Shown here in pieces: positions 19,909 to 28,294 of a stretch of DNA of 64,000 nucleotides. Source of the DNA: Vibrio neptunius (GTDB lineage Bacteria; Pseudomonadota; Gammaproteobacteria; Enterobacterales; Vibrionaceae). Position 1 is the first letter of the stretch. Each line of letters starts with the position of its first letter. A model generated the notes under the pieces. It saw nothing but the letters and a program-made list of their open reading frames with translations. It did not search any database and was not told where the DNA came from. The translations under genes were made by a program, and so were the position numbers. The stretch is from the NCBI RefSeq assembly GCF_000967495.1, contig NZ_JXXU01000054.1, forward strand, positions 1 through 64,000, written 5' to 3'.

Positions 19909-20993
19909 AAAAAAACATCAATCTGACCATTGCGACTGACATTAAAGGCCAGGGTGGAATTGCAACGGTCTTGAGTGTTTATCATCAATCCGGTTTTTTT
20001 GCTGACAATGCGGTAAGACTGATCGCTACTCATTCTACCAACAATCGACTGGGTGGTGTTGGAGCTTTGCTGCTTTATATCAGCGCATTGCTTAAAGTTT
20101 TGTTCTACTTTGTGTTTTATCGCGTTGGTTTAGCCCACATTCATGTTGCCTCAAGAGGAAGCTACTTACGTAAATCAGTACTTGTGCGATTGATTAAAGT
20201 ACTTGGTGGCAAAGTGATCTTGCACTTACACGGCGCTGAGTTTCGTGATTTCTATGCGAATGAGTGCGATGAAAATAGAAAGAAACACATTCGTGATACT
20301 TTTGAAATGTCGGATGTGGTGATTGTTCTATCTTCTCAGTGGATTGACTGGGCGAGAGAGACTTTTCGTCGTTCGGAGCATTTCCAGTTAGTGTATAACG
20401 CCGTGCCATCACTTGAGCTTAATGCTTCCGTTAATTCTTCATCAACCATCAGCTTTCTAGGAAGAGTGGGCGAGCGCAAGGGCGTTCATGACCTGCTCAC
20501 AGCCATGGTTAGAGTCAAACAGCAATGCCCTGACGCTAAGCTTGTGATCGGAGGAGATGGCGAAGTTGAAAAGTACCGTGCGATGGCACGGGATTTAGGG
20601 CTTGAATCCCATGTAGAGTTTTTGGGATGGGTTTCTGGTCACCACAAGCTCGACTTACTGAGACAGACTCAAATTTATTGCCTGCCTAGCTACAACGAAG
20701 GATTTCCAATGGGCGTATTGGAGGCGATGTCGGCTGGTATTGCCGTAGTGTCCACTTACGCTGGTGGTATTCCTGATGCGATATCTCATGGCAAGGAGGG
20801 CACTCTCGTAGAAGCTGGGGACTCAGAGGCCTTGGCTGATGCGCTTATTGAACTACTGACTAATCAAGAAATGAATCAACATTATACCCAAAATGCGAAA
20901 CAGAAATTCGATCAGCACTTTTCTGTACAAGCAATCATTCCTCAGGTGCAGCGTATTTATGATGCAGTGCTTCGCCAAAGGAGCCGCGCATGA
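19905..20993 (+). CDS. vpsI: Glycosyltransferase family 4 protein VpsI
   Basis: A 362-residue GT4 glycosyltransferase. The N-terminal domain carries IKGQGGIATVLSVY and HIHVASRGSYLRKSVLVRL with KVILHLHGAEF. The donor domain shows ISFLGRVGERKGVHDLLTAM, KLVIGGDGE, VEFLGWVSG and the E-x7-E signature SYNEGFPMGVLEAMSAGIAV at about residues 261-280. It would transfer one VPS sugar at the inner-membrane face. The start is a TTG at 19905 overlapping the vpsH stop, supported by GGAG nine bases upstream. The end overlaps vpsJ (ATGA) at 20990. Confidence 0.87.
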   Translation: MKKNINLTIATDIKGQGGIATVLSVYHQSGFFADNAVRLIATHSTNNRLGGVGALLLYISALLKVLFYFVFYRVGLAHIHVASRGSYLRKSVLVRLIKVLGGKVILHLHGAEFRDFYANECDENRKKHIRDTFEMSDVVIVLSSQWIDWARETFRRSEHFQLVYNAVPSLELNASVNSSSTISFLGRVGERKGVHDLLTAMVRVKQQCPDAKLVIGGDGEVEKYRAMARDLGLESHVEFLGWVSGHHKLDLLRQTQIYCLPSYNEGFPMGVLEAMSAGIAVVSTYAGGIPDAISHGKEGTLVEAGDSEALADALIELLTNQEMNQHYTQNAKQKFDQHFSVQAIIPQVQRIYDAVLRQRSRA

Positions 20994-22156
20994 TTAATGA
21001 CATTCGTTGTTCACTTTTAGACGATGCGATTAACAATGACTTTGCAGGTTTTGATCCATTTGACGGATTAAATGCTCGTCTTTTCGATACTTTCCCGTGT
21101 TTACGCAATTCACTATTCGGCCTTGCATGGATTCAGATGTTCAAACGCTCGAATGTTAATATGCGCCATTTTCTGGGAGTTCCGAAAAAGCGCAATCCGA
21201 AAGGGGTTGCTTTATTTATCTCAGGGATGCTAGAGCAATATCAGGCTAATCAGGAGACTCTCTTACTTGAAGAAGCTCAGAAACTGGCCGACTGGTTGAT
21301 GGAGAATCAGTGCAGTGCAGAAACATGGGGTGCTTCCTGCTGGGGATACCACTTTGACTGGAAAGCACGGGCCTTTTTTGTACCCAAGGGTAAACCCAAC
21401 GTCATATCAACCATTTACGTAAGCAGAGCGTTGTTCGACCTTGGAAAACTGATCAACAACCAACGCTATGTTGATGCAGCATGTTCTAGTGCTGATTTCA
21501 TTGTTGAGCATTTATACACAGAAGATCAGCAACGCCAATTTTTTGCCTATATTCCGGGAGAAAAAGCGTTTGTTCATAACGCGAGTCTGTGGGCCGCTGC
21601 ATGGGTTGGGTTTGTTGGTTCTGAAACCGCCAATGCTAAATATCAAGAGCTTGCGCGGACGGTTGCTTGGCAAAGTGTTAACGAGCAGTCTGCTGATGGT
21701 AGTTGGGTGTACGGTGCTCGCAGTCACCATCAGTTTATTGATGGTTTTCATACTGGTTATAACCTCGAAGCGTTGTACGAACTAAAACATTCACTGCAAA
21801 CCGACGAGTTTGACGAGTCGATTGACCATGGACTGGCTTATTACAAAGCGCACCTTTTTGAAGCAGATGGGACTGCAAAATACTACCATAATAACCGGTA
21901 TCCACTTGACCCCCACTCAGTCGCTCAAGCCGCGATCACCTTGATTAAGGTAGGGGGAACGCAAAAAGATTTGGACATGGCAGGTCAAGTACTCAACTGG
22001 TCTGTCCAAGAGCTTTACCTCTCAGACAAAAAACAATTTGTTTATCAAAAGACCGCGCGTACAACCAACACGATTAACTATGTACGGTGGACTCAAGCTT
22101 GGATGTACTTGTCGATGAGTATTTATTTAAAGAACCACAAAGGAGAAAAGTCATGA
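20990..22156 (+). CDS. vpsJ: VpsJ, alpha/alpha-toroid-like protein of the vps operon
   Basis: A 388-residue soluble protein without signal peptide. Helical, aromatic-rich repeats (WGASCWGYHFDWKARAFFVPKGKPN, STIYVSRALFDLGK, ADGSWVYGARSHHQFIDGFHTGYNLEALYE, TINYVRWTQAWMYLS) suggest an alpha/alpha barrel as in glycosidases and some epimerases. It occupies the position of V. cholerae vpsJ, whose biochemical function is not established as far as I know. An activity on a sugar nucleotide or lipid-linked intermediate is possible but unproven. It overlaps vpsI and vpsK by ATGA at both ends, so it is firmly in the operon. Confidence 0.8.
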   Translation: MINDIRCSLLDDAINNDFAGFDPFDGLNARLFDTFPCLRNSLFGLAWIQMFKRSNVNMRHFLGVPKKRNPKGVALFISGMLEQYQANQETLLLEEAQKLADWLMENQCSAETWGASCWGYHFDWKARAFFVPKGKPNVISTIYVSRALFDLGKLINNQRYVDAACSSADFIVEHLYTEDQQRQFFAYIPGEKAFVHNASLWAAAWVGFVGSETANAKYQELARTVAWQSVNEQSADGSWVYGARSHHQFIDGFHTGYNLEALYELKHSLQTDEFDESIDHGLAYYKAHLFEADGTAKYYHNNRYPLDPHSVAQAAITLIKVGGTQKDLDMAGQVLNWSVQELYLSDKKQFVYQKTARTTNTINYVRWTQAWMYLSMSIYLKNHKGEKS

Positions 22157-22884
22157 GTCGAGTGACATTCTTGGGCAGTCCAATGGACACAATGACCATG
22201 GCACAAACCGTTGAATCGATTAAACATCGTATTGAAACCGGAACGTTTACTCAACATGTGGTTGTCAATGTTGCCAAGTTAGTAAACATGAAAAAAGATC
22301 AGGAGCTGGCACAATCTGTGACCGAGTGTGACATCATCAATATTGATGGTATGGGTGTTGTATGGGGTGCACGATTTATTGGTCATAAGATTCCTGAGCG
22401 CGTTGCGGGTGTGGATCTGTTTCATAACCTCAATGCCATGGCGGAAACGGAAGCGTTCCCTGTGTTTTTCCTGGGAGCAAAACAAGACGTGGTAGAGAAG
22501 ACGGCTCAAGTTATGCAGGCCAAGCACCCAGAGCTTAATATCGCGGGATACCACCACGGCTATTTTTGGGATAACGAAGAAGCCTTAGTCAAAAAGATCA
22601 AACAGTCCGGGGCAAAATTGCTGTTTGTGGCCATCACATCGCCAAAGAAAGAAAACTTCATTAATAAATGGCGCGATGAACTAGGTGTCGACTTCGTGAT
22701 GGGCGTAGGTGGGACATTTGATGTGGTTGCTGGCAAAGTCAATCGAGCCCCAGTCTGGATGCAAAACGCTGGTTTGGAGTGGTTTTACCGAGTGATTCAA
22801 GAGCCAAGAAGAATGTGGAAGCGTTATTTGGTGACAAATTCAAAGTTTGCTTTTTTGTTGCTGAAAGAGCGTTTTGGTAAATAA
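22153..22884 (+). CDS. vpsK: WecG/TagA/CpsF family glycosyltransferase VpsK
   Basis: A 243-residue GT26 glycosyltransferase. WecG/TagA signatures are present: NVAKLVNMKKDQELAQSV, INIDGMGVVWGARFIG, ERVAGVDLFHNL, FFLGAKQDVVEK, VAITSPKKENFI and VMGVGGTFDVVAGKVNRAP followed by GLEWFYRVIQEPRRMWKRY. Family members transfer N-acetylmannosaminuronic acid or N-acetylmannosamine to a lipid-linked acceptor, which agrees with the UDP-ManNAcA made by VpsA and VpsB. The frame is open upstream, but the ATG at 22153 has AGGAG at 22141 and overlaps the vpsJ stop. It is the last gene of the operon; no strong terminator follows. Confidence 0.88.
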   Translation: MSRVTFLGSPMDTMTMAQTVESIKHRIETGTFTQHVVVNVAKLVNMKKDQELAQSVTECDIINIDGMGVVWGARFIGHKIPERVAGVDLFHNLNAMAETEAFPVFFLGAKQDVVEKTAQVMQAKHPELNIAGYHHGYFWDNEEALVKKIKQSGAKLLFVAITSPKKENFINKWRDELGVDFVMGVGGTFDVVAGKVNRAPVWMQNAGLEWFYRVIQEPRRMWKRYLVTNSKFAFLLLKERFGK

Positions 22885-23069
22885 CCTAATCTGCCTACAA
22901 ATCCCTTAATGTGATTTTTATCACTAAACAAATGTAACAACTGAAAATATTTTCTTTGATTAATAACTGTAATTATTACCCAAGGTGTTATTTGAATATA
23001 AAATATTCAGTTGTTACTCTTCGTTCTGCCCTATTAATCAACTCTATTTATTAACAATTTGGTGTGGAA

Positions 23070-23885
23070 ATGAAAAAACTATGTATTGCTCTACTTTCGG
23101 GTAGTTTAGCGTTCAGCACTCCTTTATCTGTCTTAGCTGTAGAGAGTAAAGTGGCGAACGAAGAATTTCTCCTTGATGCACAAATTCAGCTTTCAAAAAA
23201 TGAGATACCGACAGAAGGTGGTTATTTATCTGCAAATATTAACTTAACAAATATTGGCGATGAAGAGGCTGATCTTAAGTATTGGGTATCTGTCACAGGG
23301 CCTAAAGGTATAGTTTTTCCTGCCAAAGCTGTTGTCGGCGTTAATAGTTCTGAATTTGACAGTGAAAATATTGAAGAAGGTTCGGCGTTGCATATTGAGC
23401 GTGGTATTTGGGTGCGTGAATATATGGATGACGGCCTATATAAAGTCGCAGTAGAAGGCGTCAACGTAAAGACTGGCAAAACTTTTTCAAAATCAGAGAG
23501 CTTTGCTAAAGGTGTGAGTATTGATCAACCAGCTACAATCGACGGCTTGATACTTGAGTCCTATGTTGTCAACGATACCACTTACCCAAGTGAAGGTGGC
23601 TATTTGATTCTCGATCTCCAAGCTCATAATACCAGAACGGAAGCGGCTAACATTGAGTTCTGGGTTACCGCAATTGGCCCTGATGGTTTAGCGATTCCTG
23701 TTCATGCTCGAGTGTTGGAAACGGTTCCCGCTTTGGAAGATCTCAGTATTATTCGCGGATTTACTTTAGACGCGAGTTATCCAGACGGCGAGTACACTAT
23801 AGTACCGCAACTGTATGATGTAGATAGCGGTCAGCGTGTTGAAGGCGCTCTTAAAGTATATAAAGGTAACGCTGTTGTAAAATAG
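23070..23885 (+). CDS. rbmA: Biofilm matrix protein RbmA (tandem FnIII domains)
   Basis: A 271-residue secreted protein with an N-terminal signal peptide (MKKLCIALLSGSLAFS... ending near LSVLA). Two related fibronectin-type III-like domains follow at about residues 28-150 and 155-271; the pairs TEGGYLSANINLTNIGDEEA / SEGGYLILDLQAHNTRTEAA and KYWVSVTGPKGIVFP / EFWVTAIGPDGLAIP show the internal duplication. This length and fold match V. cholerae RbmA, which binds VPS and holds cells together. The position right after vpsK is also the same. A GTG at 23064 is an alternative start; ATG 23070 gives the better signal peptide. Confidence 0.9.
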   Translation: MKKLCIALLSGSLAFSTPLSVLAVESKVANEEFLLDAQIQLSKNEIPTEGGYLSANINLTNIGDEEADLKYWVSVTGPKGIVFPAKAVVGVNSSEFDSENIEEGSALHIERGIWVREYMDDGLYKVAVEGVNVKTGKTFSKSESFAKGVSIDQPATIDGLILESYVVNDTTYPSEGGYLILDLQAHNTRTEAANIEFWVTAIGPDGLAIPVHARVLETVPALEDLSIIRGFTLDASYPDGEYTIVPQLYDVDSGQRVEGALKVYKGNAVVK

Positions 23886-23894
23886 CTATATATT

Positions 23895-23920
23895 TAAAGC
23901 CCTGATTTATCAGGGCTTTA
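23895..23920. terminator. Shared terminator of convergent rbmA and rbmB
   Basis: An 11-bp perfect stem (TAAAGCCCTGA, 23895-23905, with 23910-23920) and a 4-base loop lie 9 bases after the rbmA stop, with A/T-rich flanks on both sides. The right arm contains the rbmB stop codon (23918-23920), so the hairpin overlaps the end of the opposing gene. Confidence 0.85.
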
Positions 23921-25078
23921 ATTTCCATCAACTTTTATTGTTTTTTTATTTTCTTCTACTTTAATATTTCCAGATACAGTATCAATCGATAAAAAATCAC
24001 ACTCCGAACTTTCATCATATTGGTTACCAATAATATTAATGTTTTTAAAAGAATAGCCGCTATTCTGACTATAAGTTCGAATTATCTTTTTATATTTCTT
24101 TTCACTAGTTCCTTCGCAAGTGATATTAGAAAAACGATTGTGTGATATAGAAATATTCTCAACGGATCTAGTCGGTGATTCATTAGCTGAAAAGCTTTGT
24201 AACCGGATGCCCATGGTACTATCAAAAATGTCGTTGTGCTGGAAATCAATATTTCCCCAATCCACAGGTTGTTCTGCTCGTGTGTTTGGGAAGACATTCA
24301 TAATAAAGCCGGAGATATTGTCGAATTTGTTGTCTTTCACTGTGACATTAGTGTAATAGCTGATTTCTAATGCAGTACTGCTTATGTTTCTGAAAGTATT
24401 ATGGAAAACCAATGCGTCTTCAACTTGCTTTCGGCTCGATAATTTAAGAGTACATCCCTGAAATAGATTGTATTCGAACGCAATGTTTTGTGTGCCGGGG
24501 ACATTGGAGCCTTGCGTTGCTTGGGTCGTTGTGACCTGACCACAGTTGCGAAACGTATTAGCGAATAAGATCGCATTTTGTGAGGGCGAGTCTGTAGGAT
24601 TGGGTCCTGTCGTTACTCGCAAGGCAGCATCGCCGAAGTTCTCAAAGGTATTATTCGATAAGTGAGATTCAGATGTACTGGCAAGGTAAACTCCTTGTTC
24701 TCCCCAGACCTGATTCACATCACCATTATTGAGACCGAGAAAATGAATACCGCTAATGAACATACCTTGAGCTTCTTTGATGTAAAGCAGATATTCGCCA
24801 ACGAAATCAGAGCACTTACGTAATACTGAACCCTGACTACCAATTAAGGAAATTTGCTCGGCGTTTGTTAAGTATAGTGTTTGACATACGTCGTATACCC
24901 CTGCAGGGAAAACCAGAATGTCTCCTGGATTGAGAAAGGATAGCGCCGTCTGAATCGCTTGGCTATCATCCTCAGAATCGTTGCTGATGGCACCAAATTG
25001 ATCTAAACGAAACACCCTGTCCTGGGACAACGAGGGTAAAGAGAATAGAGCAAGAGTGAATAGCAACAGTATTTTCAT
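23918..25078 (-). CDS. rbmB: RbmB, right-handed beta-helix (pectate-lyase-like) matrix protein
   Basis: A 386-residue exported protein with a signal peptide (MKILLLFTLALFSLPSLS). The N-terminal signature FRLDQFGAISNDSEDDSQAIQTAL and FPAGVYDV is typical of pectate-lyase-3-like parallel beta-helix proteins. It continues with NTFENFG, NTFRNCG, NLFQGC, NTFRNIS, DNKFDNIS, HNDIF and HNRFSNI coils. In V. cholerae RbmB is linked to VPS breakdown and biofilm dispersal; lyase or glycosidase activity here is inferred. It is transcribed against rbmA and divergently from rbmC. A longer frame starts at 25132, but the ATG at 25078 gives the signal peptide directly. Confidence 0.85.
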   Translation of the reverse strand: MKILLLFTLALFSLPSLSQDRVFRLDQFGAISNDSEDDSQAIQTALSFLNPGDILVFPAGVYDVCQTLYLTNAEQISLIGSQGSVLRKCSDFVGEYLLYIKEAQGMFISGIHFLGLNNGDVNQVWGEQGVYLASTSESHLSNNTFENFGDAALRVTTGPNPTDSPSQNAILFANTFRNCGQVTTTQATQGSNVPGTQNIAFEYNLFQGCTLKLSSRKQVEDALVFHNTFRNISSTALEISYYTNVTVKDNKFDNISGFIMNVFPNTRAEQPVDWGNIDFQHNDIFDSTMGIRLQSFSANESPTRSVENISISHNRFSNITCEGTSEKKYKKIIRTYSQNSGYSFKNINIIGNQYDESSECDFLSIDTVSGNIKVEENKKTIKVDGN

Positions 25079-25401
25079 ATTAAACTGACCTAGTTTGGGC
25101 ACCGGTGCGTGTTGTCGAATTATGGATTCCATTCTATACGCCGTCGTCTATTGAGATAAAAGTTTTTATCTTTTGTCTGTAAAATGAAGCAATATCCCAG
25201 TTTAAATGTCTCGTTTCTAAGATGTCTCATTATTGAGGCGGAAAATTCTCGTCTAATTGTTGAACAGAACAAATTCCATACAGATAATCGGCGCGAAACA
25301 ATCCTAACCGCTTATGTCTGGATTTAACAACGTAACGGAAGAATTACGCCAGTCTTGAGCAATACATTAATTTGGCAACAAATCAGCGAAGGGTGTTCTT
25401 A

Positions 25402-28251
25402 ATGGAACGTAAATTATTAGCAGTGGTATTTGGCTCTATTGCATTAGCCAACATCAGCTTGCCTGCCCATGCATCCGAACCTATGGGATGTATTGTCAGT
25501 CAGCAGTCAGGGGAAAAGTATTGCCTTAAAGCGGGAGAACGCTCAGGCTACTCACTTCCTAATTGGATCTATGCTCATCCGGTCGACGTTCTCGCACCGA
25601 GTGGTATTTCTGTGATGTTGAGTGACTGGGATAATCTGTCATACAACAGACTGGCCGTTTTTGATTCTTACACGTCAAACGAACAACTTAAAAACGTCAA
25701 GGCATATAACGGCCGTTACTTAGACTTTTCTAAACCTCGCTCTATGCGTGTGCTTGCGTCAGAGCAATACCCAGAAGCGTGTATCGTTAGCTTGGAGAGT
25801 GGCGAACGATACTGTTTGAAGGAAGGTCAACGTTCTGGTTATTCGTTACCCGACTACATTAAAGGTCATGAAGTAGAAGTACGAGCTCCACAAGGACTCG
25901 GAGTCATGCTCAGTGACTGGGATAACCTTTCATACAACCGCTTAGCGGTGTTTGGAGGTTATAAAACTAATAGTCAGCTTGAATCTGTGAAGGCATACAA
26001 CGGCGAGACACTCGATTTTTCGAACCCTCGCTCTATGCGTGTGGTTGCTTACACTGAGCCAGATAAAAAAATTGAAACTGAGCTGAAATGGTCTTGGCAA
26101 GGTAGTCGCTTTAAACCTGGATCCGATCAGGTGATGGTCACGCCAGTTACGGCTCAGCTTAACGACGACAACGGTGACCATCGTATCGATAACCTAGATG
26201 TTGCAGATGTCATTGTTGTAACATTTGAAGGCAGCAATTATTCAAGCGGTGGTCTTGTTCGTGCTTTGAGTGGTGTCGATGGTTCAGAGCTATGGAGTTA
26301 TGGCAATGGTGGTGTTACTGCTGATGCTCGCTACAGCCCAGCTGTTGCTGATTTAGACCACGACGGTATTGTTGAGATTGTCACCACCAGTACAGGCAGC
26401 GATTTTATCAAAGTACTCGATAATAACGGTAACGTGAAAAAGCAGATCGCTACAGTTGAATCTGGATGGCGGACGGTAGGAGACATTGCCTTGGCCGATT
26501 TGGATGGCGATGGTGATATTGAAATTCTGTCTGCGGATGGCGTCTACGATTATCAATCTGGGCAGCTTGTGTTCAGTCATTCTTGGTCTCCAGCATCAAT
26601 CAGTGGTGACTTTGACGGTGACAACCGTCAGGAAGTTTTTGCTGATGGTACTTTATTCCAAAGCTCTGGAGCTGTTGATTGGCAGTACAGCGCAGCGGAT
26701 AAAGTCTGGTTCTCTTCATTGGTTAACCTAGATTCAGATAAGAACCCTGAGTTGGTTGTTTCCGTACCTGCGAGTTACTCATCTGCACAAAACAGTTCGC
26801 TGGCGGTATTGGAGCACGATGGAACAACTAAGTGGGAAATCACCAACGAAAATAACCCAGGTGGTGGAGTTCAAGCTGTTTCCAGTTTCCTAGCCGCTTA
26901 CAGTGAGTCAGTTTCCCAGCAGACAGAAGTGTTTGGTTACGAAAAAGGCAACGCAGAATCGGCGCAGGTTGGTGGTGACAATTTGTTGTACGTGCGCTCC
27001 GGTGCTGCAATCGATGCGATTGGTACGGATGCCCATAACACGATTGGTGGAAATGGCGGAGCACTTCGTGATCCTATCGATCTTTCAAATGTTACGGCAA
27101 TTGACGTCACATACGGCAAGTATTTCTGGGGTGGCCGCCATCTCCTGGCAATGGAATTCTCTTTGAAGAATGGTTCATCTGTAATGGTGGGCTCGAAAAA
27201 CTATGGCTACCATATGCAAACTAAGCGCTTTGTTCTCCCTGAAGGTGAGAAAGTGACTGGCGTTAACGTTTGGTCGCAAGGCTGGCTGGTCGAAGGGGTT
27301 CAGTTTGAGACGGCAACGACAGCAGGCACCGACAACATCGGTATTGTTTACGCAGGTTACAAAGCGGTCGACATGTACAATGCTAAAGGTGAGTTAGTTT
27401 GGTCGGTTCAAAACGACGATATTGGCAGCGGCAAGATTGGTGTTTCTGCGTACGACTTTGATGCTGATGGCATCGACGAAGTGCTTGTACAGGATCATTT
27501 CAAAGTACGTATCCTTGATGGACAGACGGGTAAAGAGCTAACTGTTATCGAAAACTCGACCGGAACACTTTGGGAGTACCCAATCGTTGTTGATCTCGAG
27601 GGCGACAACAATGCTGAAATGATTGTGGTCGCAAACAACTACGACAGCAAGTACAGTATTAACAAGGGCGTGTATGTGTACCAGTCTGCTCAGGCTGACA
27701 AACCATGGACCAACGCGACGCGTATCTGGAACCAGCACTCGTTCAACCTGACGAATATTACTCAGGCTGGACAAATTCCAGAAACGTATCAGCCAAGCTG
27801 GCTAAGCCACAACACTTACCGATCGAGCACGCTACGCGCGGGAAAAACGGAATTTTCTCCTATCTTTGGCTACCCAAATGGTGATGTTCAAAAAGCGCAA
27901 GTGAAAGTGAGCAATGTGCTGCACGTGCGTTCTGGTCTAGCAATTGATGCGGTTGGTACAGATCTTAATGCACTGATTGGTGGTAACGGAGGCGCGTTAC
28001 GTAACCCAGTTGATTTGAGCCAAGTAGAGAGTATTGAAGTTAGCTCGGGTCACTACCATTGGGGTGGTAACCATATCGTAGCGTTGAAATTTAAGTTCAA
28101 GAATGGCTCCTCTGTCATGATGGGCTCTAAAGGCTATGCTTCGCCAATAAAAGTCGAAACTTTCGATATCCCTAAGGGTAAGCAAATCAAAGCGGTCAAT
28201 GCTTGGACTGCGGGTTGGTTAGTTGACGCGATTCAGTTCGAATTGAACTGA
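25402..28251 (+). CDS. rbmC: Biofilm matrix lectin RbmC
   Basis: A 949-residue secreted protein with signal peptide MERKLLAVVFGSIALANISL...HA. Two tandem beta/gamma-crystallin-like modules occupy about residues 27-120 and 124-217 (paired CIVSQQSGEKYCLKAGERSGY / CIVSLESGERYCLKEGQRSG and VMLSDWDNLSYNRLAVF). An FG-GAP beta-propeller (DLDHDGIVEIV, DLDGDGDIEIL, DFDADGIDEVL, DLEGDNNAEMI) is interrupted by a beta-prism at about 510-637. A second beta-prism ends the protein at about 818-949 (paired GGNGGALRDPIDLS / GGNGGALRNPVDLS). This is the RbmC architecture; Bap1 lacks the crystallin modules and second prism. It anchors biofilms and binds glycans. Start ATG 25402 with AAGGG upstream. Confidence 0.93.
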   Translation: MERKLLAVVFGSIALANISLPAHASEPMGCIVSQQSGEKYCLKAGERSGYSLPNWIYAHPVDVLAPSGISVMLSDWDNLSYNRLAVFDSYTSNEQLKNVKAYNGRYLDFSKPRSMRVLASEQYPEACIVSLESGERYCLKEGQRSGYSLPDYIKGHEVEVRAPQGLGVMLSDWDNLSYNRLAVFGGYKTNSQLESVKAYNGETLDFSNPRSMRVVAYTEPDKKIETELKWSWQGSRFKPGSDQVMVTPVTAQLNDDNGDHRIDNLDVADVIVVTFEGSNYSSGGLVRALSGVDGSELWSYGNGGVTADARYSPAVADLDHDGIVEIVTTSTGSDFIKVLDNNGNVKKQIATVESGWRTVGDIALADLDGDGDIEILSADGVYDYQSGQLVFSHSWSPASISGDFDGDNRQEVFADGTLFQSSGAVDWQYSAADKVWFSSLVNLDSDKNPELVVSVPASYSSAQNSSLAVLEHDGTTKWEITNENNPGGGVQAVSSFLAAYSESVSQQTEVFGYEKGNAESAQVGGDNLLYVRSGAAIDAIGTDAHNTIGGNGGALRDPIDLSNVTAIDVTYGKYFWGGRHLLAMEFSLKNGSSVMVGSKNYGYHMQTKRFVLPEGEKVTGVNVWSQGWLVEGVQFETATTAGTDNIGIVYAGYKAVDMYNAKGELVWSVQNDDIGSGKIGVSAYDFDADGIDEVLVQDHFKVRILDGQTGKELTVIENSTGTLWEYPIVVDLEGDNNAEMIVVANNYDSKYSINKGVYVYQSAQADKPWTNATRIWNQHSFNLTNITQAGQIPETYQPSWLSHNTYRSSTLRAGKTEFSPIFGYPNGDVQKAQVKVSNVLHVRSGLAIDAVGTDLNALIGGNGGALRNPVDLSQVESIEVSSGHYHWGGNHIVALKFKFKNGSSVMMGSKGYASPIKVETFDIPKGKQIKAVNAWTAGWLVDAIQFELN

Positions 28252-28261
28252 TAGCTTGATT

Positions 28262-28294
28262 AAAACGCCTCACTAATTTGTGAGGCGTTTTTTA
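28262..28294. terminator. Terminator after rbmC
   Basis: A 12-bp stem (AAAACGCCTCAC, 28262-28273, with 28280-28291) and a 6-base loop are followed by a T-run on the plus strand and flanked by an A-run on the left. It sits between convergent genes, and the minus-strand gene stop begins at 28292. Confidence 0.92.

Noticed and set aside
25402..28251. Considered Bap1 instead of RbmC
   Set aside because: The two N-terminal crystallin-like modules and the second, C-terminal beta-prism are features of RbmC, not Bap1.
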